Positions 8,097 through 16,909 of a stretch of DNA of 21,823 nucleotides are shown here, in pieces (position 1 is the first letter of the stretch; the number at the start of each line of letters is the position of its first letter). The notes beneath the pieces were generated by a model that was not told where the DNA came from, did not search any database, and saw only the letters and a list, made by a program, of their open reading frames with translations. The position numbers were made by a program, and so were the translations under genes. This DNA comes from IDS-8 sp036381215 (GTDB lineage Bacteria; Pseudomonadota; Gammaproteobacteria; Steroidobacterales; Woeseiaceae). The stretch is taken from NCBI GenBank assembly GCA_036381215.1, contig DASVDF010000005.1, forward strand, positions 1 to 21,823. The letters are read 5' to 3'.

Positions 8097-8125
8097 AGTA
8101 TAAAAAAACCGCGTGCTTTTCTAAT
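8097..8125 (-). promoter_or_regulatory. Candidate promoter of the kinase-phosphatase-FHA cassette
   Basis: Reading the minus strand, TATACT (8102-8097) matches five of six bases of a sigma-70 -10 box. The upstream half is poor: TTAGAA sits 16 bases away (8124-8119). The region is the most A/T-rich spot of the divergent intergenic segment, which fits a promoter. The start site would be about 75 bases before the kinase TTG. No operator was recognised. Confidence 0.4.
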
Positions 8126-8169
8126 GAGATAAGGTTGGCAGTTTTCGCGCCGGCGCCCGGCCGCCGGGG

Positions 8170-8178
8170 TGCTAGGAT
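8170..8178 (+). promoter_or_regulatory. Candidate extended -10 promoter of radA
   Basis: TGCTAGGAT at 8170-8178 fits the extended -10 pattern TGnTAnnnT, with no recognisable -35 box at the right distance (the TTGGCA at 8135-8140 is 32 bases away). It would start a radA transcript with a leader of about 60 bases. The remaining divergent intergenic sequence (8016-8246) is GC-rich and I see no gene in it. Confidence 0.35.
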
Positions 8179-8246
8179 GGGGACCCCGCACGCGCACGCC
8201 GCCGCCGGGCGGCCCGTCCCGCGAGGCCGGAGCAGCGGGGAGATCC

Positions 8247-9580
<1,334 letters not shown>

Positions 9581-9584
<4 letters not shown>

Positions 9585-9632
9585 GAGCGCGCATTGCGCG
9601 GCAGGCCGGAAACTTGCGGCACCGGCTGCAAG
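9581..9632 (+). repeat. REP-like repeat at the radA stop codon plus small hairpin
   Basis: GTAGGAGCGCGCATTGCGCG at 9581-9600 is another copy of the GTAG-type repeat, and its TAG is the radA stop. It is followed by a separate stem, CTTGCGGC (9613-9620) with GCTGCAAG (9625-9632), loop ACCG, one mismatch. The place is between convergent genes radA and corB. There is no T run, so termination is only a possibility. Confidence 0.6.
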
Positions 9633-9645
9633 CCGCCGCGGTCGT

Positions 9646-10926
9646 TCATTCGACCGCGAGCGGTGCGTCGCTGCGCCGCGTGTAGATGCGCGCGGTGCGC
9701 ACGCGGTTGCCGTTCGTCTCCAAAATCTCGATGGGATAGCCGTCGATCTTCAGTCCGGTGCCGGATTCCGGAATCATCTCGAGGTATTCGAGAATCAGGC
9801 CGTTCAGCGTCTTCGGCCCGTCGGTCGGCAGGCTCCAGTTCATGACCCGGTTCATCTCGCGGATGTTTGCGGTGCCTTTCACCAGGAAGGTGTCGTCGCT
9901 TTCGCGCACGATCTCCTCCTCGTCATTGGACGGTACGGTCGTGAACTCGCCGACGATCTCCTCGAGAATGTCTTCCAGCGTCAGCAGGCCCTGGATGTCG
10001 CCATACTCGTCGACCACGAGCGCGAAGCGCTGTCGGCTTTTCTGGAACTGCGCGAGCTGCGTGCTGAGAGGCGTGCCTTCCGGTACGAAATAGGGTTCTT
10101 CGAGCAGGCTTTCGATATCCTTCTTGCCGAAGCTCGCGCCTGCCGCGTTGACCAGCCGCCGGACGTGCAGGATACCGATCACCTTGTCGATGTTGTCGCG
10201 ATAGACGGGCAACCGCGTGTGCCCGCTCGAGCGAATCAGCGCGGTGATCTCCTGCAGATCGTCATCGAGGTCGATGCCGGCGATCTCGTTGTGCGGCACC
10301 ATCACGTCGTCCACCGTGACGCTCTCGAGATCGAGGAGGTTGAGCAACATGCGGCGGTATCTGCGCGATATGCGCGCGCCCGCCTCGAACACGATCGTGC
10401 GGAGCTCCTCCGTGCTCAGGGAATGCCCGTCCAGCTCGCGCGGATCGATCCGGAACAGGCGCAGGACGCCGTTCGATGCCGCGTTGATCAGCCACACGAA
10501 CGGGTAGGCAACCTTGAGTACGAGCCAGTAGACGTGCGCCGCGGCGAAGCCCACGGCCTCGGGACGCAGTGCACCCAAAGTCTTCGGCGCCGTCTCGGCG
10601 AAGATCAGGACGATGACGGTCAGCAGGAACGTCCCCGCGGCGACGGCGGGCTGCCCCCCGAGCTCGAGTGCGATAACCGCAACGAGCGAAGCCGCCGAGA
10701 AATTCGCCAGGTTGTTCCCGAGCAGAATCAGCCCGATCAGCCGGTCCGGGCGGTTGAGCAGCGCTTCCGCGCGCTGCGCACCGCGATGCCCGGAACGGGC
10801 CTTGTGCCGCAACCGGTAACGGTTGAGGCTCATCAGGGCGGTCTCCGAGCCGGAGAAGAAAGCGGAGAGGAGGAGCAGGACCAGAAGCAGCGCGAGCAGC
10901 GCCGCTAGGGGCACGTCGTCGCTCAA
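9646..10926 (-). CDS. corB: CorB/HlyC-CorC family transporter (CNNM type: DUF21, two CBS domains, CorC_HlyC)
   Basis: A 426-residue CNNM-family membrane protein, like E. coli YfjD/CorB. The DUF21 membrane domain (about 1-190) includes SAFFSGSETALMSLNRYRL (21-39), GNNLANFSAAS and FAETAPKTL (109-117). Two CBS domains follow (about 208-265 with DDVMVPHNEI, and about 275-325 with VVDEYGDIQGLLTLEDILEE). A C-terminal CorC_HlyC domain (about 340-420) completes it. The family is linked to Mg2+/Co2+ transport; the substrate here is not shown. The start is TTG at 10926, supported by GAGGTG at 10940-10935 with 8-base spacing. It follows ypjD (gap 93 bases), the order found in E. coli. Confidence 0.93.
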   Translation of the reverse strand: MSDDVPLAALLALLLVLLLLSAFFSGSETALMSLNRYRLRHKARSGHRGAQRAEALLNRPDRLIGLILLGNNLANFSAASLVAVIALELGGQPAVAAGTFLLTVIVLIFAETAPKTLGALRPEAVGFAAAHVYWLVLKVAYPFVWLINAASNGVLRLFRIDPRELDGHSLSTEELRTIVFEAGARISRRYRRMLLNLLDLESVTVDDVMVPHNEIAGIDLDDDLQEITALIRSSGHTRLPVYRDNIDKVIGILHVRRLVNAAGASFGKKDIESLLEEPYFVPEGTPLSTQLAQFQKSRQRFALVVDEYGDIQGLLTLEDILEEIVGEFTTVPSNDEEEIVRESDDTFLVKGTANIREMNRVMNWSLPTDGPKTLNGLILEYLEMIPESGTGLKIDGYPIEILETNGNRVRTARIYTRRSDAPLAVE

Positions 10927-10934
10927 AGAATGAG

Positions 10935-10940
10935 CACCTC
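10935..10940 (-). promoter_or_regulatory. Ribosome binding site deciding the corB TTG start
   Basis: Minus-strand GAGGTG (10940-10935) lies 8 bases upstream of TTG at 10926-10924. No ATG exists in the frame before the first membrane helix, so this Shine-Dalgarno is the reason for choosing the rare start codon. Confidence 0.7.
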
Positions 10941-11019
10941 GTGAGCTGGGGTATCGTCACAAGTTCAGCAAGACGCGCTTCCGCTGTCAAGGAATCGGCC
11001 GCCGGTCGCCGGCCGCCGC

Positions 11020-11829
11020 TCACGCCGACCAGCTGCGGCCAAGTATCTGTTCCAGAACGAACCGGCTGCCGAAATAGGCGAGGCAGAGGATCGTGAACCC
11101 CCACAGGTAGAGCAACACGGCGCGCCGCCCGCGCCAGCCTGCAAGCCAGCGCCCGGCGAGCAGCACGCCGAACAGCACGAGCGCGAGCAGGGATAGCGTG
11201 GTCTTGTGCACCAGGTGCTGCGCGAACAGGTCATCGACGAACAGGAAGCCCGAGAACACCGCGAGCAGGAGCGTGACGAAACCCGCGGCGGCGATGCCGT
11301 AGAGCAGCTTCTCAGTCATTTCGAGCGGCGCAAACAGCCTGTCCGCCGCGGAGACGCGGCGCGCTCGCAGCCGCTTGTCCTGCACGATCGCGAACACCGC
11401 GACGATGGCGCCGACCGTGAGCATGCCGTAGGCGACGAGAGAGATGAGGACGTGCGCTTCGAGCTGCCAGCTCATCATGGTGCCGCCGGGCGAGACCGCG
11501 GGCCAGCCGGTGGCGAGAGCCGCGATGCCGGCGAGGAGCATGAGCCCCGCGCCCATGCCCCGCAGGGCGGGCTGGACGACGATGCAGAATCCGGTGAGTC
11601 CGCTCAGCAGCCCGATGAACGAGGCCGCGTTGCCGAGCGAGAGCGTGATGCCGCCGGGCACCAGGATCATCGACTGCAGCACGGCAGCGTGCCCGAGCAC
11701 GGCGACGATGCCGCCGCAGGCGGTGACGACGAGGAGCGCGTTCACGTGGTCGGCGAAGCGGGGGAGTCGGCTGGTGGCGAGTGATGCGCCGGCCATTATG
11801 TACAAGAAAAGAATTGTGATTTGAAACAC
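11020..11829 (-). CDS. ypjD: Cytochrome c assembly-type (CcsA/HemX-like) inner-membrane protein YpjD
   Basis: A 269-residue protein with about eight membrane helices, matching the YpjD branch of the CcsA/CcmC/HemX superfamily. Family marks are WQLEAHVLISLVAYGMLTVG (121-140), PLEMTEKLLYGIAAAGFVTL, LAVFSGFLF, HKTTLSLLALVLFG and GWRGRRAVL near the end. The histidines in EAHVL and VHKTT are the candidate haem-related residues. The role of YpjD is not settled; haem handling is inferred from the superfamily. The GTG at 11829 begins MFQITILFLYIMAG; it is preferred because it keeps the first helix whole, although an in-frame ATG lies 11 codons on. It is upstream of corB and divergent from the MBL-fold gene, separated from ffh by about 1.5 kb. 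Confidence 0.88.
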   Translation of the reverse strand: MFQITILFLYIMAGASLATSRLPRFADHVNALLVVTACGGIVAVLGHAAVLQSMILVPGGITLSLGNAASFIGLLSGLTGFCIVVQPALRGMGAGLMLLAGIAALATGWPAVSPGGTMMSWQLEAHVLISLVAYGMLTVGAIVAVFAIVQDKRLRARRVSAADRLFAPLEMTEKLLYGIAAAGFVTLLLAVFSGFLFVDDLFAQHLVHKTTLSLLALVLFGVLLAGRWLAGWRGRRAVLLYLWGFTILCLAYFGSRFVLEQILGRSWSA

Positions 11830-12084
11830 AGAATCCCGACCGGCCGTCGCCTACCTTGGTTTCCGGCGAATCATCCCATAAGGTGTTGTTCTTTAGAACC
11901 CTGCCCGACCGGGCGAGGACGACCCCCCGAGGTCAGGATAGAGCGATTCGGGATGGTCGGCGCCCGGAGCGGAGGGCTCGCTGGTGTGTGATCTTTCGTG
12001 ACGGCGAGCACGCCCGGAGGTCGCGTGCCGGAGACCGGACGGTCGGTGGCTTCACCGGATCGCTTCTGCAACGTCAGAGACGGT
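11830..12084. promoter_or_regulatory. Divergent intergenic region between ypjD and the MBL-fold gene
   Basis: This 255-base region must hold the promoters of two divergent genes. A weak plus-strand candidate is TTGGTT (11856-11861), 17-base spacer, TAAGGT (11879-11884); each half matches the consensus only partly. Just after it is an inverted repeat GTTCTTTAGAAC (11888-11899) and a small stem GCCCGACCGGGC (about 11903-11914). The first could be an operator, but no regulator family is recognisable from it. The right half is GC-rich without a visible gene. Confidence 0.35.
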
Positions 12085-12852
12085 ATGCGCATTAGAATTC
12101 TGGGCTGTAGCGGCGGCATCGGCGCGGGGTCGCGCACCTCCGCGATGATGATCGATGACGACGTGCTGCTCGATGCCGGCACCGGCGTCGGGGATCTGCC
12201 GCTCGAAGAGCTGCACAACATTCGCCACGTCTTCCTGACGCACGCGCATCTCGACCACATCGCCGGGCTGCCGATGCTCATCGACAGCATCTTCACGGAG
12301 ACGGTCGACGTGCCGGTCACGGTGTACGGGCGCGCCGAAACGCTCGCGGCAATCCAGCAGCATCTCTTCAACTGGGTCATCTGGCCGGACTTCGCCAAGC
12401 TGCCGAACGAGCAGAATCCGATGCTGCGCTACGTCGAGTGCAATCCGGGCGATACGATCCGCATCGGGCACCGCGATTTTTACGCGGTCGACGTGGAGCA
12501 CAGCGTGCCGTCGATCGGTTACACGGTGCAGAACTCGGGCGGTGTGTTCGCGGTGAGCGGGGACACGCGCACGAACAAGACGCTGTGGCCGGTGCTGAAT
12601 GCCTGCGACGACCTCAAGGTGCTGCTCATCGAGGTCTCCTTCCCGAACGAGCTGGAGGAGCTCGCCAACACGGCGGGGCACTACTGCCCGAACACGCTGT
12701 GCCGCGACCTCGCTCGGCTCGAGCAGGATCCGGACATCTGGCTCACCGGCATGAAGCCGGGCGAGGAGGACCGCATCCTGCGCCAGGTCCTCGCCGGCAG
12801 CGGCGACCGCCGCATCCGCATGCTGTCCCGCGGCACCGTCATCACCGTCTGA
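12085..12852 (+). CDS. MBL-fold hydrolase resembling class II 3',5'-cyclic-nucleotide phosphodiesterases
   Basis: A 255-residue metallo-beta-lactamase-fold protein. The metal-binding motif is THAHLDHIAGLPM (52-64: H53, H55, D57, H58); further likely ligands are H139 in VEHSVPS, D160 in FAVSGDTR and H199 in TAGHY. Together with HxHLDH and the following GL, this looks like the class II cyclic nucleotide phosphodiesterase group (CpdP and yeast PDE1 relatives), but other MBL hydrolases share these residues, so cAMP hydrolysis is inferred. No signal peptide, so cytoplasmic. The frame is open to 11998, but MRIRILGCSGGIGAG at 12085 is the natural start of the fold; only a weak purine stretch (AGAGA) precedes it. 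It sits between ypjD and ffh, genes adjacent in E. coli. Confidence 0.82.
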   Translation: MRIRILGCSGGIGAGSRTSAMMIDDDVLLDAGTGVGDLPLEELHNIRHVFLTHAHLDHIAGLPMLIDSIFTETVDVPVTVYGRAETLAAIQQHLFNWVIWPDFAKLPNEQNPMLRYVECNPGDTIRIGHRDFYAVDVEHSVPSIGYTVQNSGGVFAVSGDTRTNKTLWPVLNACDDLKVLLIEVSFPNELEELANTAGHYCPNTLCRDLARLEQDPDIWLTGMKPGEEDRILRQVLAGSGDRRIRMLSRGTVITV

Positions 12853-12861
12853 CCGCCCGCA

Positions 12862-12880
12862 GGACCCCGCTCCAGGGGCC
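12862..12880 (+). terminator. Weak hairpin downstream of the MBL-fold gene
   Basis: GG-A-CCCC (12862-12868) pairs with GGGGCC (12875-12880) with one bulged A and a 6-base loop, 9 bases after the stop codon. No T run follows. It may end the transcript of the MBL-fold gene but is not a strong intrinsic terminator. Confidence 0.3.
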
Positions 12881-12900
12881 GACCTCGGTGTCTCCGTTCG

Positions 12901-12924
12901 ATCGCGCGCGATGCGCGCCCCTAC
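12901..12924 (-). repeat. REP-like GTAG repeat
   Basis: On the minus strand this reads GTAGGGGCGCGCATCGCGCG followed by CGAT. It has the same GTAG start and GC-palindrome core as the copies at 4141-4199, 9581-9600, 14706-14730 and 14783-14806. It is a lone copy in intergenic sequence. Confidence 0.65.
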
Positions 12925-12930
12925 ACGACG

Positions 12931-12984
12931 CGAACCCTGCGACCAACGCAAACCCTGCGACCAACGCAAACCCTGCGAACCACG
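12931..12984 (+). repeat. Three tandem copies of an 18-base unit
   Basis: Units at 12931-12948, 12949-12966 and 12967-12984. The second reads CAAACCCTGCGACCAACG; the first differs at one base and the third at its end (two bases). The copies are directly adjacent with no spacer. This is a minisatellite, not a CRISPR array. Confidence 0.85.
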
Positions 12985-12991
12985 GGACGAG

Positions 12992-13158
12992 GGCAGCACC
13001 GGTGGCGGCGGGGTGCCTTCGGGGGAAATAGAGCGGACCGAGGACGTTGCGGAGCAGCCGGCGCCGAGCTCGCAAACTGCCGCCGCCACTCCGGCTGCTC
13101 CGCAACGTCCGCATGGGAGCCATTCCCCCAAAGGCACCCCGCCGCCACCGGTGCTGCC
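12992..13158. repeat. 167-base inverted repeat (long hairpin or MITE-like element)
   Basis: An outer pair of 36-base arms (12992-13027 and 13123-13158) matches with a single mismatch. Inside it a second pair of 20-base arms (13042-13061 and 13091-13110) matches perfectly, around a 29-base centre. The 14 and 12 bases between outer and inner arms do not pair. Together 55 of 56 positions pair. No transposase and no clear flanking target duplication is seen. It lies in the intergenic region upstream of ffh. Confidence 0.9.
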
Positions 13159-13280
13159 GAACCTGGCCGCAGTACCCTCTCACGCGCCGTCGCCGGTGCC
13201 GCTGAACCCGCTCCCCGACCTGCTCACGCGGGGGTCCCCGGCGCGCCCCGAACCGGCCACGATTGCGCGAGCAGATTCGG

Positions 13281-13286
13281 TAGAAT
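13281..13286 (+). promoter_or_regulatory. Candidate -10 box giving a leaderless ffh transcript
   Basis: TAGAAT at 13281-13286 matches five of six bases of the sigma-70 -10 box and ends only 7 bases before the ffh ATG (13294). The predicted start site would coincide with the ATG. No Shine-Dalgarno lies before the ATG, which fits leaderless translation. The -35 position (about 13257-13264) shows no match to TTGACA, so the assignment is moderate. Confidence 0.4.
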
Positions 13287-13293
13287 TGCGCGG

Positions 13294-14652
<1,359 letters not shown>

Positions 14653-14670
14653 CGGGTCGGCCCCGACCCG
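14653..14670 (+). terminator. Palindrome directly after ffh
   Basis: CGGGTCGG (14653-14660) and CCGACCCG (14663-14670) are perfect inverted repeats separated by CC, starting at the base after the ffh stop. There is no T run. It could protect or end the ffh transcript before the rpsP promoter. Confidence 0.35.
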
Positions 14671-14813
14671 GGCGGCGGGGCTGCTCCCGGACCGCCGAAT
14701 GCCGCTATGGGAGCGCGCCTCGCGCGCGACCCCCGCCCCCGACCCGGGCGGTGGGGCTGCTCCCGGACCGCCGAATGCCGCTGCAGGAGCGCGCGTCGCG
14801 CGCGAGCCCTGGG
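14662..14813 (+). repeat. Two tandem 76-base units, each carrying a REP-like repeat
   Basis: Unit 1 is 14662-14737 and unit 2 is 14738-14813. They share CCCGACCCGGGCGG, GGGGCTGCTCCCGGACCGCC and GAATGCCGCT, with scattered differences. Each ends with a REP-like core: GGGAGCGCGCCTCGCGCGCG (from 14709) in unit 1 and AGGAGCGCGCGTCGCGCGCG (from 14785) in unit 2. The pair fills most of the ffh-rpsP gap and stops just before the rpsP -35 box. Confidence 0.85.
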
Positions 14814-14817
14814 CCGC

Positions 14818-14845
14818 TTCACACCGCCCGGAAAATCAGTACAAT
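14818..14845 (+). promoter_or_regulatory. Sigma-70 promoter of the rpsP-rimM-trmD-rplS operon
   Basis: TTCACA (14818-14823) and TACAAT (14840-14845) each match five of six consensus bases, with a 16-base spacer. This is the best promoter in the window. Transcription would start near 14852, giving a leader of about 45 bases before rpsP. Confidence 0.7.
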
Positions 14846-14897
14846 GCGCGGTTTACCCGCGGCCGCAGACGCCGGCCGCCTATCCGACGGAAGAGTC

Positions 14898-15155
14898 ATG
14901 GTCAGTATTCGTCTTTCGCGCGCGGGTGCGAAAAAGACTCCTTTTTATCACCTGGTGGTGAGCGACAGCCGCAACCGCCGGGACGGCCGCTACATCGAGC
15001 GCCTCGGCTACTACAACCCGGTGGGGCGGAGCCACGAGCAGAATCTCCGGATCGACCTCGAGCGGGTCGATCACTGGCTCGGCGTCGGCGCACAGCCCAC
15101 CGAGCGGGTCGCCGCGCTGATCAAGGCCTCCCGCAAGGCGGCCGCCGCGGGCTGA
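14898..15155 (+). CDS. rpsP: 30S ribosomal protein S16
   Basis: An 85-residue S16, slightly longer than the minimal form, needed for 30S assembly. The family start MVSIRLSRAGAKKTPFYHLV (1-20) is followed by VVSDSRNRRDGRYIERLGYYNP and VDHWLGVGAQPTERV. An upstream open frame extends the same phase back into ffh, but the ATG at 14898, behind GGAAGAG (14889-14895), gives the canonical N-terminus. It is the first gene of the operon with rimM 46 bases downstream. Confidence 0.98.
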   Translation: MVSIRLSRAGAKKTPFYHLVVSDSRNRRDGRYIERLGYYNPVGRSHEQNLRIDLERVDHWLGVGAQPTERVAALIKASRKAAAAG

Positions 15156-15201
15156 GCGGGTCGCGGGCGGCGTCCGCGGGCGAGCGGCGGGAATCTCTCG
15201 C

Positions 15202-15741
15202 ATGGCTCGCCGCGACGCGGAAACGGGCTCGTCCGGGCACGTCGTTCTCGGCCGCATCGCCGGCCTGTACGGGGTCCGCGGCTGGGTGCGCGTGCGTTCC
15301 TGGACCGAGCCCCGCGAGGCGCTCCTCGATTACCGGGAGTGGCTCGTCGGCAGCGGCGATGCCTGGCAGGTCCGGCCGGTAGCCGAAGCGAAGGTGCACG
15401 GCAAGGGCCTGGTCGCACGCCTGGCGGGCACGGACGATCGCGACGCGGCGGCCCGCCTGGTGGGTGCCGACGTGGCGGTCCCGCGGGAGCGAATGCCGGA
15501 GCCGGCCGAGGGTGAGTATTACTGGGCGGATCTCGAGGGACTCGAGGTGCGCCACCGGGACGGCCGCGTGCTGGGACGCGTGGACCGCCTGATCGAGACC
15601 GGCGCTCACGACGTGCTCGTCGTGCAGCCGGGAGCAGCAGGGCGCGACAGCGAGATCCTGATCCCGTTCGTACCCGGTGAGTTCGTGCTCGGCGTGGATC
15701 TCGCCGCGGGCACCATCGACGTGGATTGGCAATGGGATTAG
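15202..15741 (+). CDS. rimM: Ribosome maturation factor RimM
   Basis: A 179-residue RimM, which binds S19 and assists maturation of the 30S head. The N-terminal RimM domain holds VLGRIAGLYGVRGWVRVRSW (15-34) and the C-terminal PRC-barrel begins at EYYWADLEGLEV (about 104-115), with VDRLIETGAHDVLVV and the closing ILIPFVPGEFV. The ATG at 15202 follows GGCGGGAA (about 15187). The 11-residue extension MARRDAETGSS before the domain is polar and is probably a non-conserved tail. The gene ends 7 bases before trmD. Confidence 0.96.
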   Translation: MARRDAETGSSGHVVLGRIAGLYGVRGWVRVRSWTEPREALLDYREWLVGSGDAWQVRPVAEAKVHGKGLVARLAGTDDRDAAARLVGADVAVPRERMPEPAEGEYYWADLEGLEVRHRDGRVLGRVDRLIETGAHDVLVVQPGAAGRDSEILIPFVPGEFVLGVDLAAGTIDVDWQWD

Positions 15742-15748
15742 GGCTTCG

Positions 15749-16552
15749 ATGCGCATACAGATCGTCACCCTGTTCCCGGAAATGGTGCGACCGGTGGCCG
15801 AGCACGGTGTGGTGGGGCGCGCGGTCGGGCGCGGGCTGCTGACGCTCGGGTTCGAGAACCCGCGCGACTACACGAGGGACCCGCACCGCACGGTCGACGA
15901 CCGGCCCTACGGCGGGGGTCCCGGCATGGTGTTGAAGTACGAGCCGGTTGCGGCTGCGCTCGCGAGCGCGAGAAAGGCGTTGCCGCCGGGCTGCCCGGTG
16001 GTGTGCCTCACGCCGCAAGGGCGGCGCTTCGACCAGGCCACCGCCCGGCGCTATGCCGCCTTGCCGGGGCTGGTCCTGCTCTCGGGGCGCTACGAGGGTT
16101 TCGACGAGCGGATCGTCGAGGACCTGGTCGACGAGGAGCTCTCGCTCGGGGACTTCGTGCTGTCCGGCGGGGAGATCGCGGCGATGGCGGTCATCGACGC
16201 GGTCGCCCGGCTGTTGCCGGGCGTGCTCGGCGACGAGGATTCGGCCGAGCGGGATTCCTTCACGGAGGGCTTGCTCGATCATCCGCATTACACGCGGCCG
16301 GAGACGGTCGGTGGCCGGCGGGTGCCGGAGGTGCTCCTGTCCGGGGATCACGCGCGCATCGCCCGCTGGCGGTACCAGCAGGCGCTGGGCCGGAGCTTTT
16401 TGAAGCGGCCGGACCTCGTGCGCAAGCTGAAGCTGAACGAGGAGCAGCAGCGGCTGCTCACGGAATATTTGCGGGACGAAGGGCCGGACGGCACCGGCTC
16501 GGCGATGGACAAGCAGCGACCGGTTGCGAACCGGCAGGTAGAAACGACATGA
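15749..16552 (+). CDS. trmD: tRNA (guanine-37-N1)-methyltransferase
   Basis: A 267-residue TrmD, a SPOUT-class dimer that methylates G37 of tRNAs with SAM and prevents frameshifting. The trefoil-knot SAM site includes VCLTPQGRRFDQ (85-96), LSGRYEGFDER (111-121) and LSLGDFVLSGGE (131-142). D169 in ERDSF corresponds to the conserved catalytic aspartate, followed by GLLDHPHYTRP (174-184) and VLLSGDHARI. The frame is open upstream into rimM, but MRIQIVTLFPEM at 15749 is the standard start. The last 25 or so residues (from about 243) are a polar tail beyond the usual end. The stop overlaps the rplS start in ATGA (16549-16552). Confidence 0.98.
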   Translation: MRIQIVTLFPEMVRPVAEHGVVGRAVGRGLLTLGFENPRDYTRDPHRTVDDRPYGGGPGMVLKYEPVAAALASARKALPPGCPVVCLTPQGRRFDQATARRYAALPGLVLLSGRYEGFDERIVEDLVDEELSLGDFVLSGGEIAAMAVIDAVARLLPGVLGDEDSAERDSFTEGLLDHPHYTRPETVGGRRVPEVLLSGDHARIARWRYQQALGRSFLKRPDLVRKLKLNEEQQRLLTEYLRDEGPDGTGSAMDKQRPVANRQVETT

Positions 16553-16893
16553 GCAAAGTAATCGACGCCATTGAGCAGGAACAGATGCAGCGGTCGGTGC
16601 CGGAGTTCGCTCCGGGCGACACCGTGGTCGTGCAGGTGAAGGTGACGGAGGGTGAGCGCGAGCGGCTGCAGGCCTTCGAGGGGATCGTGATCGCGAAGCG
16701 CAATCGCGGCCTCAATTCCTCGTTCACCGTGCGCAAGATGTCGCACGGCGAGGGCGTGGAGCGCGTCTTCCAGACCTACAGCCCGACCGTGGCCGCCATC
16801 GAGGTGAAGCGCCGCGGTGACGTGCGGCGCGCGAAGCTGTATTACCTCCGCGACCGCACGGGCAAGGCAGCCCGCATCAAGGAAAAAATCTGA
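16549..16893 (+). CDS. rplS: 50S ribosomal protein L19
   Basis: A 114-residue L19 at the 30S-50S interface. Family features are FAPGDTVVVQVKVTEGERER (20-39), QAFEGIVIAKRNRGLNSSFT (41-60) and the C-terminal RRAKLYYLRDRTGKAARIKE. The ATG at 16549 overlaps the trmD stop, which implies coupling. It ends the ribosomal operon, but the next open frame (tatT) is continuous with its end, so there is no visible terminator between them. Confidence 0.98.
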   Translation: MSKVIDAIEQEQMQRSVPEFAPGDTVVVQVKVTEGERERLQAFEGIVIAKRNRGLNSSFTVRKMSHGEGVERVFQTYSPTVAAIEVKRRGDVRRAKLYYLRDRTGKAARIKEKI

Positions 16894-16909
16894 CGGCTGC
16901 CGGGCCGGA

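Larger units (their letters stand above)
12853..13293. other. 441-base intergenic region rich in repeats and hairpins
   Basis: No convincing gene is present between the MBL-fold gene and ffh. In order it holds a weak hairpin (12862-12880), a minus-strand REP-like repeat (12901-12924), three tandem 18-base units (12931-12984), a 167-base inverted repeat (12992-13158), about 100 bases of plain GC-rich sequence and the ffh promoter region. Short open frames exist in several phases, but they are compositional. Confidence 0.8.

Noticed and set aside
8135..8178. A classical -35/-10 promoter for radA using TTGGCA and TAGGAT
   Set aside because: The spacing is 32 bases, too long for sigma-70; only an extended -10 remains plausible.
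12931..12984. Possible CRISPR array
   Set aside because: The 18-base units abut without spacers and there are only three; no cas genes in the window.
13062..13090. Tn-like element with transposase inside the long inverted repeat
   Set aside because: The centre is only 29 bases; there is no room for a gene and no clear target-site duplication.
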